DNA of 64,000 bases from Neocallimastix lanati (nom. inval.) (taxonomy: Eukaryota > Neocallimastigomycota > Neocallimastigomycetes > Neocallimastigales > Neocallimastigaceae): assembly GCA_016946835.1 (NCBI GenBank), contig JACVTC010000096.1, forward strand, positions 647,001-711,000, in the 5' to 3' direction. The notes under the pieces were generated by a model. That model did no database searches. It was given only the letters and a program-made list of their open reading frames with translations, and was not told where the DNA came from. Of this stretch, positions 30,515 to 41,281 are shown one piece after another (the first letter of the stretch is position 1; every line of letters starts with the position of its first letter). Both the position numbers and the translations under genes were made by a program.

Positions 30515-31703
30515 GTTTTTTGTAAAACAATTTTTTTAAGTAATTGTTAAAAGATTCTGAAACATTATTTGTTATGTGGTTTACATCGTTATAATAATTC
30601 CAATATTGAATATCATATTTATATAAATAAGTCTTATTAAAATATTCCAAAAAATTTAAAAAATTGAAATAATTATATATTTGACATATAATTTTAATAT
30701 AATTATAAATAAATATCAAATATATATTCAGGATTTATAAAAGGAAAATTTGTAATAGCTTTATATAACAAATAAATTTTATGATTATTTTCAACTTCAT
30801 TATAACATAATTTATTTTTTTGAACTTCAAACGATCTTTTATAATGCCATACACAATATATAATAGTAATATTATGAAATATTTTAATGGAAGCATTGGA
30901 TATACTCTTTTCAAAATCACAATGCAAAATTTTTGGTATAACTATAATATTATTATTATAATTACTTATAATATTATTATTATAATTACTTTCATTCTTT
31001 TTTAATTCTTCAAATAACAATTCATAGGTTGCTTGTTCTTTATTATTTAATATAGATAGTGATGTAGTATAAAAACTATTTATTTCTGGAGCAAACTTGA
31101 TAACCAAATATTGGTGCAATATAAAATGTACCATCAGCAAACATATGTTCGTTGTATTTTATAGACAATTCTGTTTGGAATGGGGAATGATGATTGAAAA
31201 ATTATAATATTAGAATTTTTGTATATCATAAAATTTTCATCTCTTTCGTTTATATAATATTCAGATTTATCTGGAATTTCATTAAATTTTGATATATATC
31301 AGGAGGTAGTTGTTTTTTAATATATCTTGATATTTGGGATTTAATTGAAATATATTCAGGGCATATCAATCCAATTTCTTCAAATATTTCATTATATATG
31401 TTTTGGATTTATATCAAATGGGATTGAGGTTTTTCTTATTTCATTTTTCATTTTATTTTTTACTATTGATACAGATGCATCATATTCTTTTCCTGGATGA
31501 GTATGTTTGTTTTCATATTTTATTACTTTATTATTATCATTTAGAATAATGTAAGATTTACATTTTTTAACTGTTTTACATTTAGTACATTGGAATATTT
31601 TTGTATTATTCGTTATATACCATAAATTAAATTTATATTTTCTATTTACAATGATTTGGTTTTTTTCTTTATTAGTTTCACTTATTTCTAATTGATCATC
31701 CAT

Positions 31704-32514
31704 TTATTATAAATATTTTAAATTAAAAGTTTTATTTTTTATATTTTAATTTTTTTGTTTTAATCTATTTTTTTTTATCTTTTATTTTATTCTTTTTTTT
31801 TTTTTTTTTTTTATTTTATTTTTTATTTTATATTTTACTTTATTATTTATTTTTTTTTATCTTATATTTTATTTTATACTTTTTTTTCTTATTTTATATT
31901 TTACTTTTTTTTTTTTTATATTTTATAATTTACTTTATTATTTATTTTTTTTATTTTATATTTTACTTTTTTTTATATATTTTATATTTTATAATTTACT
32001 TTATTATTTATTTTTTTTATTTTTTATTTTACTTTATTTATTTTTTTTATTTTTTTATTTTACTTTATTCTTTTTTTTATATTTTATATTTTACTTTATT
32101 ATTCTTTTTTTTTTATATTTTATATTTTACTTTATTATTTATTTTTTCATATTTTTTATTTTACTTTATTATTTATTTTTTTTATTTTTTATTTATTTTT
32201 TTATTTACTTTATTATATATATATATTTTTTTTACTGTAAATGTTTTTAAAATTAAAAAAAAAAAATAAAAATAAAAATAAAAATAAATTTAACCCTATT
32301 CCTATTCATTTATTTTTACAAGCCACATTGTAATACATGAATAAATGATCAAACATAAATTATGTCGAAATGCAATACTTATTTTAATGTTTAAATATTA
32401 TATTCATAAATAAAAATTTATAAAAATTAATATAAGCCACACCACATTCCGAAATGAAAATTTATGTAAAAAATTTTAAAGCCACATTCCGAAACGCTCC
32501 ACCCTCCTCCCAAC
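31704..32514. repeat. T-rich degenerate tandem repeats within the MULE
   Basis: Upstream of the transposase ATG. Irregular copies of a TATTTTACTTTATTATTTATTTTTT-type unit of 35-60 bp fill about 31740-32220. GC-richer sequence with two copies of AAGCCACA followed, and CATTCCGAAA, lies before the right TIR. The promoter of the transposase should be in this stretch. Confidence 0.7.
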
Positions 32515-33141
32515 ATAATATAAATAAAATACACGTGACGTTAAATGTGATATGTGGGACTTTTATGTGCAATAATTTATAAGCAGTATGTTTTAAATAA
32601 TGGTAGTTTAGTAAATTTTATTAATAAGATTATAATATTCGTACAATTAAAATAATAATTCTAATTCCTAAAATTTTACAAGAGAGTTCTCTATTTCTAA
32701 TATAAATAATTGAAACTATTTATAAGAAATAGGTATTATATTAATTATATATACTAATATATAGAACTATATTAATTTTATATAAATTAAAATATTATAA
32801 TTATTATAATTATAATAATACATATTGAAATAAAATAAAATAAAATAATTATCAAAAAGATATAAATTTAATATTTAATAATTATTATTAAATATACAAA
32901 TATGTTACTACACATATTTGTTTTATAACAAATGTAGAATTGAAATTAATTATTAATATAAACCTTATTTATTAATATTATCAAAATTATTAGGCCTAAG
33001 ATAACCCTTTAAATATTACACAAGAATTAATATTAATTATTTAAATATATATATTATTTATAATTGAATAAATAATACTTTTAATTATTGAAATGTAAAT
33101 AACTGAAATTGAGATTTCAATTCAGTTATAATTTCAACATT
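32515..33141 (-). repeat. Right terminal inverted repeat of the MULE
   Basis: Reverse complement matches 23620-24223 from the AATGTTGAAATT end (33141) inward to about 32515. The partner of the inward extension is at about 32355-32385 (ACATAAATTATGTCGAAATG). The two repeats differ at many sites, so the MULE is older than the nested gypsy element, whose LTRs look identical. Confidence 0.88.
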
Positions 33142-33837
33142 TCTATCCTAATTTTCACTAAATTATGGTATTTATGGTGGTACCGTATTACAAATGGGAC
33201 GAGTTGCTCTATTAAATGTAAAATTCTATATTTTTTTATAGATAATAATTTTATTTTTATTTTTATTAATTTTCCTCCATGTTTTTTTTTTTTGTAAATT
33301 TTCCTATTTATATATGTTTTTAAAATTTTACTTAAATATTTTTATACCATTTAATTATTTTCCTAATTTTATTTATAATTTTTATACTATTTAATAAATA
33401 ATATAAATTGAATATTTAATATATTTTAACTAAATATACTTTAAAAATAATTAATAATATTTGTTTTAAATACATATTATTTAGAAATTTTTGTAATTTA
33501 GAATTATTTAATTTTTTAATTTATTATTTACATAAATAAAAATACTAATTTTTAATTAAAAATATACTTTAATTTAATAATTTAATTGTTTGTTAAATAA
33601 CTATCTATTGAAATATAAAGTTTATTTTAGTTAATTATTTTATTTAATAATTTATTTTATAATATTTTATAATTTATGTTACACACTTAGAATATTTATG
33701 TAGATTATATACTAGAATATGTACCAAATAATGTATTAGAATAATGTACTATTCATGTAGATTATAACATGAAATTATATAATTATTAGAAAAGACGAGT
33801 TTAATAAACAAAATCAAAATTACATTTTCAAACAAAA
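33142..33837. other. AT-rich stretch before copia element D
   Basis: No gene recognised. It may include a degraded 5' LTR of element D, because a candidate primer site starts at 33838, but it does not align by eye with the LTR-like block at 36834-37235. A short GC-richer piece (TATGGTGGTACCGTATTACA, 33171-33190) was not identified. Confidence 0.4.
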
Positions 33838-36645
33838 GATTAAGAGTCTCATTAAACTTCACTAATAAAAAATATTTTCTTATTTTATACTTACACATTT
33901 CTATCTTGAATTTAAATCTTATTTTTTTAAATTCTGAAAATTAAAAATTATTTTTTTTTAAATTTCGAAATCATTTTTTTATCTTTATTTTTTTAATTTA
34001 AATTTAATTTCCAAATTATTTTTAAATTATTTTTTTAAATTATTTTTATTATTATTAAAATCTATTAAAACGAGTCAAGACGAACATACCTCCATTCTCA
34101 TTACCAGAGAAGACAGAGATAGTTTTCGAGAATGGTTTAGTAATTTATATCTCATACTAAGAAGACATAATCTTCAAGATTTTATCTTAGAACAAGTTAA
34201 AAAAGTCCCAGTCAGTGAAATTAATAAAAATGAATAAAAAAACATTATTTAAAACTCCCAACACTGGAACATGTAGTCTATGATAAATTTGTCGATAAAG
34301 GTCTACTCGACAGAGATAATGTAGTAAAAATTATATATTCAATAGTATGGGAAGATATTTTCGAAAAACTACTGATACAGAAATAGCACCGCTTTTGAAA
34401 TGTTTTCTGTCATAAAAAAATCCTTAAGGGTTTCAGACGAGGAAATGATAAAATTATTGGAAAACGAATTAGATAACCTAACCTTTAATGAAAAAGAAAA
34501 TTCAATGTCAATGTTCATCTCAAACCTTAATCATATATATGATGAACTTGAAAGTCTGAAGAAACCAAAGACAGACGAAGAGAAGTTCAAATTATTATAT
34601 GTAATATTAGATAACTACAGTCGAGAAATTATTCATATTTCCAAAATGTTAGATTACAAAGACGACTGGAACAAAACATGTAATTAAAGCCCACATTGAA
34701 TTAGAAGAGCTATATAAAGACAAAAGATATAGAAAAAATGCCCAAATAAACAACATCCAAAGAAAAATGAACAGACCAAAATGTTCTATTTGCCACAGAT
34801 ATGGCCACAAAGCTGAGTATTGCAAGTTCAATAAAAATAAGAAAAACTTAAGAAACAATAATAATAGAAAAAATAATAAAAACGATAATAATAACAACAA
34901 AAATCAAGAAAAATCTACGGGTTGATCAAACTTTATGGCCACTGAAGAAGAACATGAAGATGATGACTACCTTAAATACATCAATTTTGCTATAAATACT
35001 CCAAAAAATAATATAAACAAACCAGAATCCAGCTGTGTCGTCAAAGAAAAAATAAATAATAATAAAATTAATAATAATAATAATAAATGTAATTATAATA
35101 ATAAGAATATTAACAAAAGTAAAAATAAGAACGACCCAATTCCGAGGCATGGTCTGAAATATTTTGAAATAGAAGATAAAGAACGAAATAAAAATAAAAT
35201 ATCTACCTGGACACTCGATTCAGGAGCGTCATACAATGTGATGTATGTCATTAAATCTCTTACCAATTTCGAAGAACATGAGGAGGTATTAACTTATGCT
35301 GATGGGAGGCTGTATCGTATCTAAATATAAGGGAAATTATATTGGATACATCAACGATAATAATTTTAAAAGATGTCTTATATATTCCATCTTTTATACG
35401 CAACCTATTGTCCATTTATTCTTTATGTGAAGATAATTATAAAATTATGTTTTATAACTATGAAAATAAGAAAAGTTAAAATTTACAATAAAAAAGGCAA
35501 TAGGATATGTACCTCCACAGCAATTGAGTCTACTAAAACTTATAAAATCTATTTCCTTAAAGAAAAATTAAATGTAAATTCCCTCCCTACATCATTCAGT
35601 ATTGAAGAAACTGATGATGATAAAATATTAAAACTTTGGCACCGTCGTATGGGGCATTTTAATATTGCTATTATTAAAGACCGGTTACCAAATATTAATT
35701 AGGACAAATGCATGATATATGTTGAATCCAAAATTAAAAACTTCCCCTATTACTTGTCTAAAAATAAAACTACTGAACCTTTTGAAATGGTTCATATGGA
35801 CACCGTTTTAAACTCTGACAAATCCATATATGGAAATAAATATTTTTTACTATTATGGATGATTATACTCGTTTCGGATGGACTTTCTTTCTAAAATCTA
35901 AGGCTGAGGTTTTCCCTACTTTCCTTAAATGGTATAAGTATCTTAAAACTGATAACGGAACTGAATATTCAAATTCTCTTTTTGACAATTTTTGTGACCA
36001 AAACGGGATCTTTCATTTATATTCTATTCCTTACAACCCACAACAAAATGGTAAAGCAGAACGATTCCAACAAACCCTTATTCATTGTGCGAGAGCACTT
36101 CTAAATGATTCCAATCTACATTATTCATTCTGGGAAGATGCTGTATCCACAGTTAACTACATTCACAACCGACTCCCTCATAAAGGAATAGACAATAAAA
36201 TTCCTTATGAAGTTCTGTTTAATAAAAAAGTCGATTTTAACAAATTCAAAGTGTTCGGTTGTCAAGTCTTCTTCTATGTCCCCAAACACCTCCGCAAGAA
36301 GTTTGAAAACTCCTCCTCTCCTGGAATCTTTATTGGATATGATAGAAACCCACCGCCTACAGAATATACTCAACATAATAAAATTATTTTATCTCGTGCT
36401 GTTGAATTCTTCGAAGACATGCCTGTAAAGTCCGTTTGTCCATCCTCTCCTCCTGATATTATCGATTTTTTCCTTTATTATGAAAAACGGAGGGAGCGAT
36501 AGTAATACTGACAAGAACACTAAAGTTAGTTTTCAAAATAATGAAAATGATAATAACAGTATTAACGAAAATAATAACGTAAACTTCAATAGTAATAATT
36601 CGGACAAAAATAACACTAATAATAATACTAATACTACCAATATCT
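33838..36645 (+). mobile_element. Decayed Ty1/copia element D, integrase present, RT absent
   Basis: Plus-strand copia order: candidate primer site (33838-33853), gag, CCHC knuckle CSICHRYGHKAEYC (about 34780), protease motif LDSGASYNV (about 35215), GAG-pre-integrase LKLWHRRMGHFN (about 35630), integrase core (HMDTV; then TDNGTEYSN; then QNGKAERFQQT), and an Asn-rich tail ending at TAA 36645. In intact copia elements RT and RNase H follow the integrase; here none is found before the LTR-like block at 36834. Both LTR boundaries are uncertain. Confidence 0.8.
34080..36645 (+). pseudogene. Copia gag-pol remnant (element D)
   Basis: Gag starts near 34085 (HTSILITREDRDSFREWF) and carries stops near 34234 and 34385. 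The best gag frame is 34400-34687. The protease piece is 34935-35324. The GAG-pre-integrase piece is 35460-35702, and the integrase core runs in two frames with a break near 35860. A segment is also missing between FLKWYKY and TDNGTEY, where copia integrases normally have tens of residues. Many small indels and stops make it inactive. The tail after IIDFF is Asn/Asp-rich and ends at 36645. Confidence 0.8.
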
Positions 36646-36833
36646 AATAACTAATGTATTCATAATGTGGCTAATTGTGGCGTTTTAATGTTACAATGTA
36701 TAATGTATAATTATAATGTAGCTAATACTTAACAGTATCTAATCTATCATATTATTTAATCTTTATTTTTTAAATGAAAAAAAAATTTTTTTTATTAATT
36801 CCTATCCTATCAATATTTAATATTTTACTAATT

Positions 36834-37235
36834 AATTAGAAAATCGATAATTAATGTTTTTCCTAACAAATAGGTATTCTTTAATTATACGATGATCAAT
36901 ATGATTAGAATATTGATCGAAAAACTATTTAGGTTTTTCTTCTAATCTTTTCCTAAATAGATTTTTTGTTAAGATTAGAAAATAAATTTATTTAACCGAT
37001 TGATTTTTTGAAAAAATATATAGGACTCTTGAATTCTCTTTGAGAAATCAAGAGTTATTATTTTAAGAAAATATAATAAATAATAACTAATAAAATAAAT
37101 TTTTTTAAATATCAAAAAATATACTATTAATCATAAAAGTTTTTTTTTTATTTTAAAATATTTTCAACTACTATTCTACTGTTGCTTGGTTATTGTTTAT
37201 TATATTTCTTATAATAAACTCTACATAATTATTAA
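36834..37235 (+). repeat. LTR-like repeat, copy 1
   Basis: Aligns with 51165-51575 over about 400 bp. Shared landmarks are ACGATGATC, GATTAGAATATTGATCGAAA, TTTCTTCTAATCTTTTCCTA, a TATA-like box before GGACTCTTGA, GAGAAATCAAGAGTTATTA and ATAATAAACTCTA. The TATA box and position 3' of the copia internal region suggest an LTR, possibly that of element D. Confidence 0.6.
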
Positions 37236-37313
37236 GTATAATTTTAATTTTTTAATTTTTATTTTCTCAATTTTAATATTATGTAAAAAAAATAATATTA
37301 AAATTGTAGATAA

Positions 37314-37669
37314 TAGTTATTTGATTGGATTAGATTTAGATTAATTTAACTTAATTTGAACTATCTAAAATTTATTATTTAAACTCGAATGACAAAAGAA
37401 TAATATAATAATAAAGTTATAAGAAAAAAAGAGAGAGAACTAAAGTATTGTACTACTTTGTTCTTTTTATACAATTAAAATAGTTATTTGATTGGATTAG
37501 ATTTAGATTAATTTAACTTAATTTGAACTATCTAAAATTTATTATTTAAACTCGTATGACAAAAGAATAATATAATAATAAAGTTGTAAGAAAAAGAGAG
37601 AACTAAAGTATTGTACTACTTTGTTCTTTTTATACAATTAAAATAGTTATTTGATTGGATTAGATTTAA
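37314..37669 (+). repeat. 163-167 bp tandem repeat, 2.2 copies
   Basis: Unit starts TAGTTATTTGATTGGATTAG. Copies lie at 37314-37480, 37481-37643 and a partial copy at 37644-37669. The two full copies differ by a few bases. Function unknown. Confidence 0.93.
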
Positions 37670-38276
37670 TAATAAAAAATTAATAATAAAAATTTAGTAG
37701 TAAAAATTTAATAATAAAATTTTAGTAATAAAAATTTTATAATAAAAATTTAATAATAAAAATTTAAAAATTTAATAATAAAAATATAAAACTATTAAAA
37801 TATTATTAAGTATTACAATATTAAATAAAAATTATAATACATTTATCAAATTTATTATAACTAATTTTATAATTATTTTAATATTTTAATATTTAATTAA
37901 CATTAATAATATTTTTACATTAATAATTATTTCTAATTTAATTAATAATTTTTATAATAATTTTATAATAATATTTAATAGTTATTAATAAATAAATTTT
38001 TATAATAATATTTAATTATTAAATTTAACAAAAGTAATAATATCTTAAAAAGTAAATAATTTTTAATATTTACAATAGTATTTTAATTTACATTTATGTT
38101 TAATAATATAAACAATAAATTAATTAAGATTGATTTAAAAATATTTACTTAGTTTAATTTAATTTATATCAAAATAAATTTTTTTATAATTAGGTTTAGG
38201 TTATCAAGATTATAGGAGAGTACAAATAATTAAAGAATTATTAACTTTCAATTAGATCTTTAATACATTTAGTATT

Positions 38277-38582
38277 GCCACGGCTACTATATTCAGTTTA
38301 AAATATTGCAGTAAAGAGCTCACTAGTCCAATTACTATATGGGTTATACTTAGCCCGGAAACCTAAATCCAAAGGCTTTTTATTATATATTAATTTTTAA
38401 ATTTTACAATAATAATTTTTTTTTATCTATATATATATAAATATTTTAAACTTTAAATAACTTGTTTCTGTATTTTTATAACTATTTTAAATATTTTTAA
38501 TTCTAAATGTCTTATTCGATGATAGTTACTATGAAATTCCCGATACCTCCACTACTTTTAATGTTTTGGTTCAGGGAAATAC
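38277..38582 (+). repeat. Structured repeat unit, copy 1 (GC-richer island plus hairpin)
   Basis: An island at about 38277-38382 (CCACGGCTACTATATTC ... TAGTCCAATTACTATA ... TTAGCCCGGAAACCTA) and, further on, a CCCGATACCTCCAC...GGTTCAGGGA hairpin (38537-38577). The same two parts occur in the same order at 48246-48436, and the hairpin alone at 42397-42431. It lies in a retroelement-rich region and may be part of an LTR or leader. Confidence 0.6.
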
Positions 38583-38673
38583 TAATAACTATGAATAAGA
38601 CACGAACTTATGGAAACACTATTTTATTTATTTTTTTTAATTATTTTATTTATTTATTTATTTTATTTAACTA

Positions 38674-40302
38674 TTTATTTATTAATTTCTCCTTAAGTAT
38701 ATCCGACTTAAATTTTACCAATCCATAACACCTTTGCTTAACTGGCTTCGCACCAGGAATTAAATTAATCTTATTTGGAGGAAGATCAGAAGGTATTAAT
38801 TCTTCTGAAGAGGTAGCAACTATTTCTAAGTTCTCCTCCAGAATTTTAATTATTTCATTTTTATATTTTTCATTTAAAGTATTTAGGAAAATTTCATTAT
38901 GAATATATTGCTTTGGGGATAATCCTTCAATTTTCTTTAAATCATTCTTTTTAGAATCCTCCTCCAAAGCCTTAATCATACACAACAACTTTTCTTCATT
39001 TTCATAATCATTATAAATAGGTGCAATAACGTCAATTAATCCTTCAGGAGTAATTTGACACAAACTATATAAAATGGGGTGGATAAACAACTTTTAATCA
39101 ATTTGGGTTTTTAAGTTAATTAGAATATCGTAAAAAGGATCCTCCTTTTCTACTATTCTACAATTAACCATTAACATAAGATTATTAATTTTTACTGGCA
39201 CCCGAATGATATAACTTTCCGAGTAATCATCATTCTGAGTCGCCAACCTAATTCTGCTTCGACTAATATCAATAGGTTCATATTCGGACGGAAGGTTATC
39301 TAAAAATTGCTGAGTAATTATACTTAAATTACTACATGAATCAATTAAAGCCTACCCCGAAATACCTTCAACTGTAACATCAACCATGGCAATATCCTCT
39401 TCACATGGTTCATTACATTTACTTTTATAAGTGTGATCTATATTAATAACGACCACAGTCGTAGCTGACACATTATCCAACACCAGATATTAGATTGGTT
39501 CCTATCCAATTTAATACCCTGTGACACCTTATACCTTAATTATGGTGCAGCATCCATTAACTGTCCAAAAGTAATATTGCAATGGGCAGAATTTAAATCT
39601 TTAAGAATATCATATTCTTCTTCCCATGATTGCATTTTAATTTTCCTAGATACCCTAGAACTTTATTTTCTTTTTGAGTATCTTTATCTTTACTATTTAA
39701 CACCTTTGTTAATTCAACTACTTTATTACTTTTTTTTATAGAATTTTTATTATTATCATTATTTTCTTTCATTAAATTTTTATTCGTTTCTTTATCACTA
39801 TTTACATTATTAATAACTTCATCATTCATTAATGAATTATTATTAGTATTATCATTTCTATTATTATTACTAATTTTATTATTATTAGTAATACTATTAC
39901 TAGCTCTTTCATTATCACGAATTTGTCTTTCAATCTCTTTTTCTTTTTCAATTCGTGGTTGAGCTAGAATAGATGGTTTAATTTGTTTTACAATTTTATT
40001 ACTTATATTATTTTCCTTTATTTCTCGTTCTTTCTGTTTTCGTAATACAGGAGTTATTATAGGTTTAGGATTCTCCTTTAACGATTTATGAATCTTTTTC
40101 TCCGCACTACTTTCATCATTATTAATATCATAAATTTTACGTTTAGATGCTCCTACTAAATAATCAACTTTCTTTTTGGTAACCACCCTTTTATTAGCAG
40201 GAGTTTCTTCAACATTAGAAAGACGAGAATTTTTAATTTCCTTTTGATATTTAATTGAAGCTGCTTTATTAAGTATGGGAGAGCTTCTTATCCCATTATT
40301 CA
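38674..40302 (-). pseudogene. Element E pol remnant (protease and RT N-terminus)
   Basis: After the frameshift site the frame runs from about 40302 to 39593 through an Asn/Lys-rich linker. A frame change follows, then YDILKDLNSAHCNITFGQLMDAAP, and an in-frame TAA where related elements have Gln (AP-stop-LR). The protease carries ALIDSCSNLSIIT (about 39350; Cys where Gly is normal), preceded by a TAG. Later, SEELIPSDLPPNKINLIPGAKPVKQR (in part, about 38780) marks the start of the RT region. It ends without RT catalytic motifs. The motif order is standard for Ty3/gypsy. Confidence 0.75.
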
Positions 40303-40309
40303 ATTTAAA
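40277..40309 (-). promoter_or_regulatory. Candidate -1 ribosomal frameshift signal, element E
   Basis: Minus strand: slippery heptamer T TTA AAT (40309-40303) in the gag frame, then the gag stop TGA (40302-40300). After an 8-nt spacer TGAATAAT comes a hairpin GGGA...TCCC (40294-40291 with 40280-40277). A -1 shift reads through into the downstream ORF (FKLNNGIRSSP). The same layout is found in element B at 63749-63781. Confidence 0.7.
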
Positions 40310-41281
40310 CGTTTATTATTTCTAATTTCCTTTCTATTTTTCTCAACAATTGCTCTCAGCTTTGGGCAATTGATTTGATAATGACCAGGTTCTGTACAGA
40401 AATAACAAGCCATAATTGTCAAATTTCTCATTTTTCTTGTTGATTTCTCTATGTCATTATCTTCTTTAGGCTTAATATTAACTTTTTGTTCTAATTTATT
40501 TTTAATAAGAGGATGAAAATTAACTCTATTATTAAAAAGAAGATGTATTTGCAGAAGGTGAAGGGGTAGAAGGATGTCTTCTTTGATTACTACCCATATA
40601 ATTTAACCTATCTGCTTTTTCAGCAATTTTAAAGACTTTTGACAGAGGAATGTCATCAAATAAGGTTAGTCGTTTCCAGGCTTCAACATTGTTTTCAATG
40701 GAGTGTCTGTGAAGTCTAAAATACTTATTTGACTTCTTTTCTTTTTGTTTAACTTTAAATATAAAGTTTTATATTTAATATTAAAATATTTAATTCTTTC
40801 ATTCCTCTTAATTCTAAGAGCACGTAGCTCTCTTAATAAATTATTTTGATCTTCCCTAATACCATAAAAGTCTTCTACAGCTTTTACAATTCGATTAAGG
40901 GAAGGATAAACCCTATTCTTTTTATCATTTTCCTTAACTTCTTCATTATCATCATCCTCATCTTTATCATCAATATCCTTATAATTATCATCAACATCAT
41001 CATCATCATCATCATAATCTTCACTATCATCACTATCATCACTATCATCACTATCATCATCTTTTATCATTATCATCCATTAATTCTTGGATGACTTTCC
41101 TGGTTTCATCAATTGAGGTTAAAACACAGGCATAAAATATAATCTTGGAGTCTTCAATATGTTCAAGCTTTATCCAAAGCTCTAAATCAGACTTCCAAGT
41201 TTTATCATCTAAATTTTCTTTGGATATTTTCTCAATATCCTTAAGTTCCTTTTTTAAATCTTTAAAATTAATTGTACTCAT
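40303..41281 (-). pseudogene. Element E gag
   Basis: Begins MSTINFKDLKKELKD at 41281 (first frame to 41057), continues in another frame with a run of Asp/Ser (41076-40990) and YPSLNRIVKAVEDFYG ... GIREDQNNLLRELRALRIKR, then shifts again near 40670 (LFDDIPLSKVFKIAEKADR) and ends with the knuckle CYFCTEPGHYQINC (about 40408-40367) just before the slippery site. At least three frame changes make it non-functional. The D-rich stretch is a repeat-expanded linker. Role when intact: capsid and nucleocapsid. Confidence 0.75.

Larger units (their letters stand above)
25172..30519 (+). mobile_element. Ty3/gypsy chromovirus-type element C, RT-deleted, nested in the MULE
   Basis: Complete insertion. The 706-bp LTRs at 25177-25882 and 29809-30514 both start TGTAAAGATG and end TTTTACA, and read as identical by eye. 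The flanking 5-bp target duplication is GTTTT (25172-25176 and 30515-30519). Between them lies one long ORF for gag, protease, a remnant of RNase H, integrase and chromodomain. The polypurine tract AAGGAGGGAGAT directly precedes the 3' LTR. Indistinguishable LTRs and an open ORF mean recent insertion, yet the reverse transcriptase is missing, so movement must have been helped in trans. Confidence 0.93.
24952..31703 (-). pseudogene. FLYWCH zinc finger / MULE transposase, frameshifted and split by element C
   Basis: Minus strand. 31703-31392 encodes a FLYWCH-type finger (FNLWYITNN, CTKCKTVKKC, then HTHPG). Frameshifted downstream pieces carry the MULE DDE core: FADGTFYIAPI (first Asp, about 31130-31170), HCDFEKSI (second Asp, about 30900), CVWHYKRSFE (about 30830), and NNVSESFNNYL (Glu, about 30550). 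The gene is cut at 30519 by the gypsy insertion and resumes at 25171 with SFYELIYHLKREE, then KRKIEGVWKKK, ending at the TAA 24954-24952. The reading frame closes exactly if the element and one copy of its 5-bp duplication are ignored, so the insertion hit an exon. At least two frameshifts (between 31392 and 31140, and near 30710) show the transposase was already dead or died later. Confidence 0.82.
23620..33141 (-). mobile_element. MULE-type DNA transposon with long terminal inverted repeats, interrupted by gypsy element C
   Basis: Two long inverted repeats (left 23620-24223, right 32515-33141) bracket a minus-strand FLYWCH/MULE transposase gene. Without the nested retrotransposon (25177-30514 plus one 5-bp duplication) the unit would be about 4.2 kb. 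Long TIRs and a transposase with a FLYWCH-type zinc finger are typical of Mutator-like elements. No 8-11 bp target duplication was found directly outside the repeats (GTTAAGTTG on the left, TCTATCCTA on the right), so the outer ends may be off by some bases or the element may be old. Confidence 0.82.
38674..41281 (-). mobile_element. Decayed Ty3/gypsy element E (gag-protease-start of RT)
   Basis: Minus strand, internal part only: gag from the ATG at 41281, an acidic linker, CCHC knuckle, gag-pol junction, protease and the first part of the RT region, cut off at about 38674. The remainder of pol is missing. The organisation and sequence resemble element B (shared junction, DSC protease, ITFGQL segment). 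LTRs were not delimited. The leader region at 41282-42470 lies upstream. Confidence 0.78.

Noticed and set aside
30820-31005. Plus-strand ORF inside the MULE transposase
   Set aside because: Antisense shadow of the minus-strand transposase.
23620-33141. 9-bp target duplication of the MULE
   Set aside because: Flanks GTTAAGTTG and TCTATCCTA do not match; no duplication is claimed.
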